This document shows, in pieces, positions 7,954-17,381 of a stretch of 64,000 nt of DNA (positions are counted from its first letter, which is position 1; each line of letters begins with the position of its first letter). The DNA lies in assembly GCA_020635515.1 (NCBI GenBank), contig JACJZS010000002.1:806001-870000 (forward strand). The letters run 5' to 3'. The DNA is from Flavobacteriales bacterium (GTDB taxonomy: Bacteria > Bacteroidota > Bacteroidia > Flavobacteriales > Weeksellaceae). The position numbers and the translations under genes were made by a program. The notes below the pieces were generated by a model. The model saw only the letters and a program-made list of their open reading frames with translations. It searched no databases and was not told where the DNA came from.

Positions 7954-9318
7954 CTAAATGGGTAAATCAGCAGAATTATTGATTTTCAAAGCGTATTTAT
8001 TTACTCCTGTTTTCTTAACCTGCTCAAAACCGTACTTTTTCATCACCTTTCCAAGTTGAATACTGTTGGAAATTCCCATTTGAATACCAAACTCACTTCT
8101 AAAGTCGTTTAAAATTTCGGTTGCTGTTTTAAAAATGGTGGTTTCTTCTTTTGTGCAAGGTGTGTACTTACTCAAAATAAGTTCTTCAACATCTGATTTA
8201 ATTCTAAATTTTTCATTTCTTTGGTTTATCTCGTCATTTTCTTCTCCTTCAAAACAAAAATTGAAATCAGATTTATACAAGTACATAAGTTGTGAATATA
8301 GCCCTTCGTAGTTTATAGGGGTTTCAATATCAAACTTAGAAACTTCAAAACTTAGAAACCTTCTACTTCCTGTTAAGTCGGTTAAAAATTGATGGTCATT
8401 GATAGAGCCAATGAAAGAAGCCCTTCTTGGTAAATCTTCCGTGACCCTTCCGTATGGTCTCCTAATTTTTACATTGGGTTTGGTTATGATTTCCTTTAAT
8501 GATTTTTCTTCCTTCCTGTTAAGACTTGCCATTTCGTCTAAATCTATGATGATATTTTCAGTCATTAAAATATAGGAATCTCTGTTATTTAGGTTAATCA
8601 ATCCTGAATATTTATATTTCCTTAATTCGGGAGGTAATAGCCTACCAATAAATGTACTTTTCCCGATTCCCTGCTCTCCACTTAGCACAATTACAGTATG
8701 GTTTTTTTTGCCATTGTCTTTGATTGTTGTTGCTACCATTCCGACTAACCATTTTTTAAGGGCTATTTGCCAAAATCTCTCATCATCGGTTTTTACCATT
8801 TTAGACAATTCCAAAATATAGTCTTTACCGTCCCATTCGGGAAGATTGTTGAAATACTCTTTGAACGGATTGAACTCGTCCACAAAATCAGAAATCAATA
8901 ATTTCTCTAATCTACCTGTCCCAATTCTAAACCCATTATTATTGAGTTCTCTGTAAAGTGAATTAAGCTCATAGTCCCTTATGGAAATATAATTTTTCGC
9001 ATTGTGCTTTTTATACTCCATTCTTCCTGTTACCTCGTTATATCTGAAATCGTATTTGGAATTGAGGTAGCTTTCAACAGTTGGCTTTTTCTCTTTTCCA
9101 AATTCATCAGTATTTGCATACGATTTTTCAATAATACCAGTAACTTTTTCATCATCGAAGTTGTACTCTTTTTTAATCAAGATTTTTGCTTCGTTCATAG
9201 GAATACCTTTCCTATTACATTTTGCAGACAAAATTTCTACAAATCCCTTTCTTTGACCATTTATAAATGGTACTAATTCTTTTGTATCTTTAAGACATTC
9301 GTTAAATGTTGATTTCAT
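7954..9318 (-). CDS. VapE-type virulence-associated E family ATPase
   Basis: I prefer the ATG at 9318 (454 residues), which overlaps the upstream excisionase-like gene by 17 bp; an alternative start lies at 9357. The C-terminal half is the VapE ATPase: Walker A GEQGIGKST (about 214-222), Walker B NIIIDLDEMAS, and a conserved RPYGR segment followed by RRASFIGS. VapE proteins are primase/helicase-like replication proteins common on phage satellites and integrated islands. The N-terminal ~100 residues resemble the short regulatory part that replaces a primase domain in many Bacteroidota homologues. Together with the neighbouring HTH protein and integrase it marks the region as a mobile element able to replicate on its own. 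Confidence 0.85.
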   Translation of the reverse strand: MKSTFNECLKDTKELVPFINGQRKGFVEILSAKCNRKGIPMNEAKILIKKEYNFDDEKVTGIIEKSYANTDEFGKEKKPTVESYLNSKYDFRYNEVTGRMEYKKHNAKNYISIRDYELNSLYRELNNNGFRIGTGRLEKLLISDFVDEFNPFKEYFNNLPEWDGKDYILELSKMVKTDDERFWQIALKKWLVGMVATTIKDNGKKNHTVIVLSGEQGIGKSTFIGRLLPPELRKYKYSGLINLNNRDSYILMTENIIIDLDEMASLNRKEEKSLKEIITKPNVKIRRPYGRVTEDLPRRASFIGSINDHQFLTDLTGSRRFLSFEVSKFDIETPINYEGLYSQLMYLYKSDFNFCFEGEENDEINQRNEKFRIKSDVEELILSKYTPCTKEETTIFKTATEILNDFRSEFGIQMGISNSIQLGKVMKKYGFEQVKKTGVNKYALKINNSADLPI

Positions 9319-9601
9319 TTTCTTTGGTTTTACTGTTAATAAAATTTTCAATATCATTCTTTTTGTACCTTACTAATCTGCCTGTTCTTGTAGGGATTAA
9401 AATCCCTTTGTTTTCCCAATGCCATAATGTAACTGTTGAACATTGTAACATTTTACAAACCTGCTTTTTGGTAAGTAGTTCATCATTCACCTTTTTAGAT
9501 GTAAAGTTCTCTTTGAGTTTTTGTAACTCATCTCTAATGCCTAAGACAATTAATTCAGATAATTGTTCAGGACTTACTTGGTTTAATAGAATTGCTTCCA
9601 T
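9302..9601 (-). CDS. Excisionase-like HTH protein (HTH_17 family)
   Basis: A 99-residue protein whose central part LLTKKQVCKMLQCSTVTLW..GRLVRYKKNDIENFI is the MerR-like winged helix (HTH_17) typical of Bacteroidota excisionases and element regulators. Residues 1-45 look helical. It precedes and overlaps the VapE gene, so it probably controls element excision or the VapE operon. Recognition of the fold is firm; the precise role is inferred from the neighbouring integrase. Confidence 0.8.
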   Translation of the reverse strand: MEAILLNQVSPEQLSELIVLGIRDELQKLKENFTSKKVNDELLTKKQVCKMLQCSTVTLWHWENKGILIPTRTGRLVRYKKNDIENFINSKTKENEINI

Positions 9602-9664
9602 ATTTAAATAATTTAATTTTTAATTATGGTGCGAATATAAAATCAATTGAAAAATTTCCTTGTA

Positions 9665-9685
9665 TTCCTATGTTTAATATAGGAA
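9665..9685. promoter_or_regulatory. Palindrome upstream of the excisionase-like gene
   Basis: TTCCTAT (9665-9671) and ATAGGAA (9679-9685) form a perfect 7-7-7 inverted repeat, 64 bp before the HTH gene start. Its size and position suit a dimeric operator, possibly for the adjacent HTH protein. Confidence 0.4.
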
Positions 9686-9769
9686 AGTTATGTGTATTGA
9701 TAATCAATTAATTATAAAATATAATATCGAAATAATTGAATGAAAAAAATTAAGAGTATAGGAAGAAAT

Positions 9770-11035
9770 TTACAGTAAATTGACAATATTTTGAAGTTCT
9801 TCTACAGTCTTGGTATTTTTAGAAAATTTAGAATCTCGAAGCTGATTTGTAGAAATTATTTTGTTTTGTACCTTTATGTATCTTGCTACAATTTTCCATT
9901 TATGGTAATTATCTCGTTTATTTGTATCTTTGGTAGGTTTGTCATCATAAGTGGAGATTTTAGGTTTGATAATTTCTTTATCAGATAGTATTTTGATAAA
10001 CGTGTATAATGTTCCAATGCTCTTTTTCCAATTTATGATGCCATCAACACTTCTATTGTTCCCGAATAGCTGTCTTAGTCTTTCGGTATCAAATTCATCA
10101 ATATAATCATGTTGAACTAAAGCATCTGCAAATTTCTTGAATCGTTCTTTTTTGTATATTCTGTTTGTATAAGTGATATTAAAAGTATCAATGTAATCTC
10201 TTGGCGAAACTTCTCGCTCTAAATCTTTTTTGTATTCCCTATCCAAATAATAACTAAAATCTGAGAGTAACCATTTAAACAAGTCAATATAATATGATTG
10301 AAACTCTTTAATAGCAGGAATAAAGTAGCCTTTTTCTAGATTTAGTAATTTCTGAAATTTTCTATAATCTTCCAAAACGTATTTAATTACTTCATCAAAA
10401 TAATCATAATCCCTTTGAGCAAAAAGTAATTCTTGTTTAAAGTTATTTTTGCAATCGTTAAAAGTCTTTGTTAGATATTCACTAAAGTAATCTATAAAAG
10501 ATTTTTCTACGGGTGGTCGATAATGTTCTCTGAAAACAGATTCGGCTTTACCTTCAAGGTATGAATTGTCAAATTCTTCTATATACTTTAGATTGTTTTG
10601 TAAAATGGAAATTGGTGTTTTTGGAAAGTTCTCTTTTAAAGGTTTTGTGAGGAGTTCTAAAAATAGGCTCTTAGGAATTGTAAAGTATTCATCTTCTCTA
10701 AGGTTTGAAATTCCTAAACCCATTTCAAAATTTATATTTTCTTGATGATAATTTTTGGCAGTTGGGTTGTTTTCTATTTCGTTCAATGAAAGCATTAAAA
10801 AGTTAATCCATTGAAAAGGGTGCAAAACAAAATGATTAGATAATAAACTAGGTATTATTTTCAGAACCTTATACTGATTTAGTTGTTTAAAATGCTCTTT
10901 TTCTTTGATATCTTGAATGTAATCTGAATTATTAATCCCCTCATAATACTTGTAAAATGATAGGGAATACTTTTCTTTATCAAGAAAATCTATTATTTGA
11001 TAATTTTCTAAATCAATATATTCAAATATATCCAT
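9770..11035 (-). CDS. Hypothetical protein of the mobile element, 421 residues
   Basis: I do not recognise this family. The protein is soluble, highly charged and rich in Tyr, Phe, Lys and Asp, and is probably mostly helical (for example DRTYHKW-like and ERLRQLFGNNRSVDGIINW segments). No Walker, nuclease or HTH motif is evident. It lies between the excisionase-like gene and the integrase and starts 52 bp after the integrase stop. Genes in this position in Bacteroidota integrated elements are often uncharacterised. Confidence 0.65.
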   Translation of the reverse strand: MDIFEYIDLENYQIIDFLDKEKYSLSFYKYYEGINNSDYIQDIKEKEHFKQLNQYKVLKIIPSLLSNHFVLHPFQWINFLMLSLNEIENNPTAKNYHQENINFEMGLGISNLREDEYFTIPKSLFLELLTKPLKENFPKTPISILQNNLKYIEEFDNSYLEGKAESVFREHYRPPVEKSFIDYFSEYLTKTFNDCKNNFKQELLFAQRDYDYFDEVIKYVLEDYRKFQKLLNLEKGYFIPAIKEFQSYYIDLFKWLLSDFSYYLDREYKKDLEREVSPRDYIDTFNITYTNRIYKKERFKKFADALVQHDYIDEFDTERLRQLFGNNRSVDGIINWKKSIGTLYTFIKILSDKEIIKPKISTYDDKPTKDTNKRDNYHKWKIVARYIKVQNKIISTNQLRDSKFSKNTKTVEELQNIVNLL

Positions 11036-11087
11036 TATTAAATATGTGTACTTTGCTAAATTAAACCAATTACTAAAATTACTCTCA

Positions 11088-12455
11088 TCAAATTACAGCA
11101 TTAACCGTTTCAGTTGGTTGGTCTAAATTTTTAAGTCGCTTTTGTTCACGCCAATAGGCTTTTAGTTTTTCTGCATACTGTTTAGGAGTAATTTTTATGT
11201 ACTCCAAGAATTGCTTTTCAGTTCTATGTCCCGTAATTTTCATTATTGTTAAAGTATCTATTTTTGAATAATGATTGGTGGCGAATGACCTTCTGCATAT
11301 ATGACTTGTAACCAATTCGTATTTAGGGTATTTATCTTTAACCTTCCTGTATTGTTCTTCACCAGCGGGGTTTTTGACAGCAACCATTTTTGAACCTTCA
11401 ACCAACTCATCAATACCAACCTTTTTACAAACTTCTTTAATATATTTATTAAAATTTTGGTCGCTTATTTGTCTTGGAAAATTTCCATTTCGTTTATTTA
11501 TAATCTGTTGTATTTGTTCGTGAATGGGGATAATAACAGGATATCCTGTTTTAAAAGTTTCAACTTGTATAAAATCATCTTCTATATCATTAGGTGTCAG
11601 TTTAAGAAAGTCTGAAATCCGTAATCCTGTCCAAAGACCAATAATAAACCAATCACGAGCATTGTCTAAATAATCAGTATTGAACTTATAGTCACGTATC
11701 TGATTGATTTCCGATACTGTTAAGTAAATATCATGTGTGTCATTTGATGGAATATAAAAATCTTCATCCTTATATTCTAAGTTTACAGGAATGCCTTTTT
11801 TTTCTGCTCTTCTACAAAAAAGTTTAATGTCTTCAAAATAACCACCTATTGTATTTGGATTAAGCATTTGTTCATATTCCAAGAACTCTTCAAAATTGGA
11901 ATGAAACTTTAAATTAATATCAATCAGTTTTAAACGTATATTTTTGTGTTTCTCATAAGCTAATAATTTATTTTTTGTAGTTCCATAATGCTGTATTGTT
12001 CTTTTTGCTACGGGTGTGCCTTTTTTGGTTTTTCTCCGTTTTGAATATTCAATGAACTTATCAATAAATTGAATGATATAAACTTCACTATCTTTATCAT
12101 TATTGTTAGGTCGGTTGAAAAGTATATTAATTTTCTCTTTTAACCAAACATTATTAATTATTGCCCCATTTGTATTGTCAGCATTAAATTGGTCTATAAT
12201 ATAACTTTCTAATTGTTTCAGTTTTGTATTGGTCGTTTTGTAGTCGTAATCTGCCACTACTTTTGCTGCCCCCTTTGCTGAACTCCAATATTTTTTTGGT
12301 ACTTTAATATCTGTGGAAACTTCCAAGTCAATATCTCTACCATTTTTCAAACGAATATAAATTGATGACGGGTCTGCCTTTCCTTTTATTCTAAAATTTA
12401 CTGTTGCCAATATTAAGAGTGATTTAGATATACAAATATAAGATTTAATCCCCAC
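11088..12455 (-). CDS. Tyrosine recombinase / integrase
   Basis: All catalytic residues of the tyrosine recombinase family are present: R279 (TGLRISD), K302, H385 and R388 (SHICRRSFATN), H410 (ITGHRT) and Y419 (QFLEYI). Residues ~17-60 are an arm-type DNA-binding domain (FRIKGKADPSSIYIRL) and ~125-220 the SAM-like core-binding domain. No ATG is available; the listed start is a GTG, and TTG at 12410 (M-ATVNFRIK) is a likely alternative because related integrases begin there. It is the outermost gene, facing into the element, and sits about 135 bp from the putative attachment site. It should catalyse site-specific insertion and excision. Confidence 0.92.
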   Translation of the reverse strand: MGIKSYICISKSLLILATVNFRIKGKADPSSIYIRLKNGRDIDLEVSTDIKVPKKYWSSAKGAAKVVADYDYKTTNTKLKQLESYIIDQFNADNTNGAIINNVWLKEKINILFNRPNNNDKDSEVYIIQFIDKFIEYSKRRKTKKGTPVAKRTIQHYGTTKNKLLAYEKHKNIRLKLIDINLKFHSNFEEFLEYEQMLNPNTIGGYFEDIKLFCRRAEKKGIPVNLEYKDEDFYIPSNDTHDIYLTVSEINQIRDYKFNTDYLDNARDWFIIGLWTGLRISDFLKLTPNDIEDDFIQVETFKTGYPVIIPIHEQIQQIINKRNGNFPRQISDQNFNKYIKEVCKKVGIDELVEGSKMVAVKNPAGEEQYRKVKDKYPKYELVTSHICRRSFATNHYSKIDTLTIMKITGHRTEKQFLEYIKITPKQYAEKLKAYWREQKRLKNLDQPTETVNAVI

Positions 12456-12590
12456 ATATTCCCCACAAATATTTAATAAAATGAAAAATTATTGAATTGA
12501 AAAAAATCTTACATATATCTTAAACCCTTTATATATAATGATTATGTAGTTAATATAGGTTTAATGAAATTTCAATAAATTAAATGAGTG

Positions 12591-12612
12591 TTACTCCCTT
12601 CATCCGCACAAC
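12591..12612 (+). other. Putative attachment site: orphan tRNA 3' end (Ser-like)
   Basis: CTCCC + TTCATCC + G (12593-12605) reads as the 3' strand of a T-stem, a 7-nt acceptor strand and a G discriminator, as in tRNA-Ser. The rest of a tRNA is absent to its left. It is followed at once by a terminator-like hairpin and lies next to an integrase. This fits an element that inserted into a tRNA 3' end and displaced the original end. The matching intact tRNA was not found in the window, so the other end should lie to the left of it. Confidence 0.4.
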
Positions 12613-12615
12613 ATT

Positions 12616-12657
12616 AAATCGCTTTTTATTTGTTTTTCAAATGATTAGCGATTTTTT
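12616..12657 (+). terminator. Hairpin after the putative tRNA end
   Basis: AAATCGCT (12616-12623) pairs with AGCGATTT (12647-12654), with an inner ATTTG/CAAAT pairing, followed by a T run. It reads as the terminator of a plus-strand gene ending at the tRNA-like fragment. Confidence 0.5.
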
Positions 12658-12701
12658 ATTGGTGCTAATTTCTATATGTTCCCAATAATAGGTTTACTTT
12701 T

Positions 12702-12748
12702 AAAAACGAACAAAGGTTCAATCTTCGATTGAACCTTTGTTCGTTTTT
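12702..12748 (-). terminator. Terminator of the rpoB-rpoC operon
   Basis: A perfect 22-bp inverted repeat (12702-12723 with 12727-12748) with a 3-nt loop, flanked by A and T runs. It lies 18 bp after the DUF3467 stop and should work in both directions, also separating the operon from the mobile element. Confidence 0.9.
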
Positions 12749-12766
12749 TATAACATTTAATCTTAT

Positions 12767-13075
12767 TTATGCTTCACCAGCAGGACCACCAAAGTTAAGA
12801 GGAATGTTATTTACAGACTCTAAATCTTTGATTTCTCCAAAATTACTTTCGTACTTGTGAACATTATCCGCCAATGCTCTAAGAATCTTTTTTGCATGTT
12901 GTGGCGTGAGTATAACTCTAGATTTCACTTTAGCTTTTGGCACTCCAGGCATCATCTGCACAAAATCTACAATAAATTCAGTAGGCGAATGGTTGATTAA
13001 AGCAAGATTAGAAAAAATTCCTGATGCTACATCATCATTTAATTCTATGTTTATTTTATCTTCTTTTTTATCCAT
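12767..13075 (-). CDS. DUF3467 family protein
   Basis: A 102-residue protein with the DUF3467 pattern (NLALINHSPTEFIVDF, then VILTPQHAKKILRAL). This small family follows rpoC in many Bacteroidota and its function is unknown. Its ATG shares one base with the rpoC stop codon (TAATG), so translation is coupled to rpoC. It is the last gene before the operon terminator. A role linked to RNA polymerase is only suggested by the conserved position. Confidence 0.88.
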   Translation of the reverse strand: MDKKEDKINIELNDDVASGIFSNLALINHSPTEFIVDFVQMMPGVPKAKVKSRVILTPQHAKKILRALADNVHKYESNFGEIKDLESVNNIPLNFGGPAGEA

Positions 13076-16000
13076 TACATCAATAATTTTGAATTAATTA
13101 ACTCCTCATATTCACGATTAGAACCAACAACTACATTCTGATATTCTTTCAGACCTGTTCCTGCAGGTATTCTATGCCCTACAATTACATTCTCTTTTAA
13201 TCCACTTAACTGATCTATTTTTCCAGCAACCGCAGCTTCGTTTAATACTTTTGTAGTTTCTTGGAAAGATGCCGCTGAAATAAATGATTTGGTTTGGAGT
13301 GCTGCACGAGTAATACCTTGTAGTTTTGGGTGTGCAGTTGCAGGTTGTGCATCTCTGACTATAATAGGAGATTTATCTTCTCTAATAAGTTTTGAGTTTT
13401 CATCTCTTAACTGACGTGAAGTAATAATTTGACCTTCTTTTAGTTCAGTGCTATCTCCTGCATCAGTAACTACTTTTAGACCATATATTCTTTCGTTTTC
13501 TTCTATAAAGTCTACCTTATGAGCAATAGCACCTTCTAAGAATTTGGTATCTCCTCCGTCTACGATTTCTACTTTTGTCATCATCTGACGAACGATAATC
13601 TCAAAATGCTTATCATCAATTTTCACACCTTGCAGACGATATACCTCTTGAATTTCATTCACAATGTATTCTTGAACAGCAGTAGGTCCTTTGATGTTTA
13701 AGATATCTTCTGGCGTAATAGCTCCATCTGATATAGGCTCTCCTGCTCTTATGTAATCATTTTCCTGAACAAGTATCTGATTAGAAAGTTTCACTAAATA
13801 CTTTTTAATTTCTCCTGTTTTGGCTTCAACTATAATCTCTCTATTTCCACGTTTAATTTTTCCGTATGATACAGAACCATCAATTTCTGATACTACAGAA
13901 GGGTTAGAAGGATTTCTAGCTTCAAATAATTCGGTAACTCTAGGAAGACCTCCCGTAATATCTCCTGCTTTTGCAGATTTTCTAGGGATTTTAACAAGAG
14001 CTTTACCAGCTTTGATTTTCTCTCCGTTATTTACAATTAAGTGAGCTCCAACAGGAAGACTATAATGTTTAATTTCTTCTCCTTTGCTATCTAATATACG
14101 TAATGTTGGAATTAACTTTTTCGCACGAGTTTCAGAAATTACTTTCTCTTCGAATCCAGTTTGTTCATCAATTTCTAATTGGTATGAATATCCTTGTTCG
14201 ATGTCTTCGTACTTGATTTGCCCTGCAGTTTCTGCAATAATGATAGCGTTGTATGGATCCCAATGACATATTGTATCGCCTTTTTTCACTTTAGCTCCTG
14301 ATTTCACATCTAAGTAAGAACCGTATGAAACGTTACTTGCCATAACTACCTGTCCGTTGTCATTAATCACTTTCATTTCTGTAGTTCTACTTACTACTAT
14401 ATCAACAGGATTACCTAATTCATCTTCTCCGACAACAGTACGTAAGTCTTCATACTCTACTGTACCATCTCTTTTTGCAATGATGCTATTTTGTTCGGCA
14501 ATGTTTCCTGCGGTACCTCCTACGTGGAATGTACGTAAAGTAAGCTGAGTTCCTGGCTCTCCAATGGATTGTGCAGCAATTACACCTACCGCTTCTCCTT
14601 TGTGAATCATTTTTCCTGTAGAAAGGTTTCTTCCATAACAAGACGCACATATTCCTTGTTTTGTCTCACAAGTAAGAGGCGAACGGACTTCTACAGATTC
14701 AATTCCTAATTCTTCAATTAAGTTTGCCTTTTCTTCATCAATTAATTCTCCAGAAGTAACTATAATTTCATCGTTATCTGGGTTGTATATATCGTGTAAA
14801 GAAACTCTACCTAATATTCTTTCTGAAAGTTTCTCAACTATTTCATCGTTCTTTTTAAGAGGAGAAACTTCAACACCTCTTAACGTTCCACAATCATCTT
14901 CTGTGATTATAATATCTTGAGCAACATCTACTAGACGACGAGTTAAGTATCCTGCATCTGCTGTTTTAAGAGCGGTATCCGCAAGACCTTTTCTAGCTCC
15001 GTGCGTAGAGATAAAGTATTCAAGAATCGATAAACCTTCGCGGAAGTTAGAAATAATAGGATTTTCTATAATTTCTCCACCTGATGCTCCTGCTTTTTGT
15101 GGTTTTGCCATAAGACCACGCATTCCTGAAAGCTGACGAATCTGTTCTTTTGATCCCCTCGCTCCAGAATCAAGCATCATATATACTGAGTTGAATCCTC
15201 CTTTATCAGAAGTCATTCTTCTCATGATTAAATCGGTAAGTCGAGCGTTGGTATTTGTCCAAACATCAATAACTTGATTATATCGTTCCGTGTTGGTTAT
15301 AAGTCCCATGTTGTAGTTTCCTTTGATGCTATCTACTTGTTCTACAGCATCATTTATCATGGTTTTCTTTTCCTCAGGAATAATGATATCTCCTAAACTA
15401 AACGAAAGACCTCCTTTGAATGCGTTAGTGTATCCTAAGTCTTTCATTTCATCTAAGAACTTAGTAGTAGTAGGGAAGTCAGTTTTTCTAAGTATATCAC
15501 CAATAATGTTACGTAATGACTTTTTAGTAAGTACTTCGTTTACATAACCTACTTTTTCGGGAACAATTTGGTTGAATAATACACGACCAACAGTAGTTTC
15601 AATAATTTTAGGAATCAATTCCCCACCTTCGTAAACTCTAGTTTTAACTTTAATCGAAGCGTTTAAGTTAACTTGACCTTCGTTGTATGCAATTTGAACT
15701 TCTGTAGGCGAATAGAACGTTAAACCTTCTCCTTTTACCTTAAAATCTTCCGTAGATTTAAGTTCTTTGGTCATATAATATAGACCCAGAACCATGTCTT
15801 GAGAAGGAACTGTAATAGGAGAACCATTTGCAGGATTGAGGATATTTTGAGAAGCAAGCATTAATAGTTGTGCTTCTAATATAGCTTCAGGTCCTAAAGG
15901 TAAGTGTACTGCCATTTGGTCACCATCGAAATCGGCATTAAATGCAGTAGTTACAATTGGGTGAAGTTGTATTGCTTTTCCTTCAATCATTTTAGGTTGG

Positions 16001-17352
16001 AACGCTTGGATTCCTAACCTGTGTAACGTAGGAGCACGGTTAAGTAATACTGGGTGTCCTTTCATTACATTTTCAAGAATATCCCAAACTACAGGCTCTT
16101 TTCTATCTATTATTTTTTTAGCAGATTTTACTGTTTTTACAATTCCTCTTTCTATTAATTTTCTAATAATAAAAGGTTTGTATAATTCTGCCGCCATTGT
16201 TTTTGGAAGACCACACTCATGCATTTTAAGTTTAGGTCCTACAACAATTACAGAACGAGCAGAATAATCCACACGCTTACCAAGTAAGTTTTGTCTAAAT
16301 CTACCTTGTTTTCCTTTAAGCGAATCAGAAAGTGATTTAAGTGGTCTATTTGATTCAGATTTTACGGCAGAAGATTTTCTTGTGTTATCAAACAAAGAAT
16401 CTACAGACTCTTGAAGCATTCTTTTTTCGTTTCTAAGAATTACCTCAGGAGCTTTTATATCAATTAAACGCTTTAAACGACTATTTCTAATGATAACTCT
16501 TCGGTATAAATCATTTAAATCTGATGTAGCAAATCTACCTCCATCAAGTGGAACCAAAGGTCTTAGTTCTGGTGGAGTAACAGGGATAACTTTTAGAATC
16601 ATCCATTCAGGACGATTTACGCGATTTTGATTTGAATCTCTAAAAGCTTCTACTACAGAAAGTCTTTTAAGTGCTTCTGTTCTTCTTTGTTTAGAAGTTT
16701 CGTTATTTGCTTTGTGTCTTAATTCGTAAGATAAGGCATCTAAATCTATTTTCTGAAGTAAATCGTGAATTGCTTCAGCTCCCATTTTTGCGATAAACTT
16801 ATTTGGGTCTGAATCGTCTAAATATTGATTTTCAGGAGGAAGTGTTTCTAAAATATCTAGGTATTCCTCTTCTGTGATTAAATCAAGTTCGTTTAATTCT
16901 TCTCCATCTGGTTTAGTAGCTATACCAACTTGTATCACGGCGTATCTTTCGTAATATACTATGGTATCTAGTTTTTTAGATGGTAAACCTAGTAAGTAAC
17001 CTATTTTATTTGGTAATGATTTAAAATACCAAATATGAGCAACAGGAACTACCAAACTGATATGTCCTATTCTCTCTCTACGAACCTTTTTCTCTGTAAC
17101 TTCAACTCCACATCTATCGCATACGATACCTTTATATCGAATTCTTTTGTACTTACCACAAGCACATTCGTAGTCTTTTACAGGTCCGAATATACGTTCG
17201 CAAAATAAACCATCTCTTTCTGGTTTATGACTACGATAATTTATAGTTTCTGGTTTTAGAACTTCTCCTCTTGATTTCTGAAGAATACTTTCAGGAGATG
17301 CTAAACCTATAGATATTTTTGAAAAACTGCTATTGCTTTTATTTAAAGACAT
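13075..17352 (-). CDS. rpoC: DNA-directed RNA polymerase subunit beta'
   Basis: 1425 residues, full length for Bacteroidota. The N-terminal zinc site has C63, C65, C78 and C81 (ECACGKYKR..VCDRCGVEV). The catalytic Mg-binding motif NADFDGDQM lies near residue 470, and the second zinc site is CETKQGICASCYG. The trigger-loop/bridge-helix region (MMLDSGARGSKEQIRQLSGM) is intact. It forms the catalytic core together with RpoB, encoded 30 bp upstream. Translation ends on the start codon of the DUF3467 gene. Confidence 0.98.
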   Translation of the reverse strand: MSLNKSNSSFSKISIGLASPESILQKSRGEVLKPETINYRSHKPERDGLFCERIFGPVKDYECACGKYKRIRYKGIVCDRCGVEVTEKKVRRERIGHISLVVPVAHIWYFKSLPNKIGYLLGLPSKKLDTIVYYERYAVIQVGIATKPDGEELNELDLITEEEYLDILETLPPENQYLDDSDPNKFIAKMGAEAIHDLLQKIDLDALSYELRHKANNETSKQRRTEALKRLSVVEAFRDSNQNRVNRPEWMILKVIPVTPPELRPLVPLDGGRFATSDLNDLYRRVIIRNSRLKRLIDIKAPEVILRNEKRMLQESVDSLFDNTRKSSAVKSESNRPLKSLSDSLKGKQGRFRQNLLGKRVDYSARSVIVVGPKLKMHECGLPKTMAAELYKPFIIRKLIERGIVKTVKSAKKIIDRKEPVVWDILENVMKGHPVLLNRAPTLHRLGIQAFQPKMIEGKAIQLHPIVTTAFNADFDGDQMAVHLPLGPEAILEAQLLMLASQNILNPANGSPITVPSQDMVLGLYYMTKELKSTEDFKVKGEGLTFYSPTEVQIAYNEGQVNLNASIKVKTRVYEGGELIPKIIETTVGRVLFNQIVPEKVGYVNEVLTKKSLRNIIGDILRKTDFPTTTKFLDEMKDLGYTNAFKGGLSFSLGDIIIPEEKKTMINDAVEQVDSIKGNYNMGLITNTERYNQVIDVWTNTNARLTDLIMRRMTSDKGGFNSVYMMLDSGARGSKEQIRQLSGMRGLMAKPQKAGASGGEIIENPIISNFREGLSILEYFISTHGARKGLADTALKTADAGYLTRRLVDVAQDIIITEDDCGTLRGVEVSPLKKNDEIVEKLSERILGRVSLHDIYNPDNDEIIVTSGELIDEEKANLIEELGIESVEVRSPLTCETKQGICASCYGRNLSTGKMIHKGEAVGVIAAQSIGEPGTQLTLRTFHVGGTAGNIAEQNSIIAKRDGTVEYEDLRTVVGEDELGNPVDIVVSRTTEMKVINDNGQVVMASNVSYGSYLDVKSGAKVKKGDTICHWDPYNAIIIAETAGQIKYEDIEQGYSYQLEIDEQTGFEEKVISETRAKKLIPTLRILDSKGEEIKHYSLPVGAHLIVNNGEKIKAGKALVKIPRKSAKAGDITGGLPRVTELFEARNPSNPSVVSEIDGSVSYGKIKRGNREIIVEAKTGEIKKYLVKLSNQILVQENDYIRAGEPISDGAITPEDILNIKGPTAVQEYIVNEIQEVYRLQGVKIDDKHFEIIVRQMMTKVEIVDGGDTKFLEGAIAHKVDFIEENERIYGLKVVTDAGDSTELKEGQIITSRQLRDENSKLIREDKSPIIVRDAQPATAHPKLQGITRAALQTKSFISAASFQETTKVLNEAAVAGKIDQLSGLKENVIVGHRIPAGTGLKEYQNVVVGSNREYEELINSKLLM

Positions 17353-17381
17353 AATGTATTTTTTGAATAATTACCAAGTTG

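Noticed and set aside
9004..9611. Two plus-strand frames opposite VapE and the excisionase-like gene
   Set aside because: Antisense shadows: composition is Phe/Leu/Ser-rich as expected from reading AT-rich coding DNA backwards.
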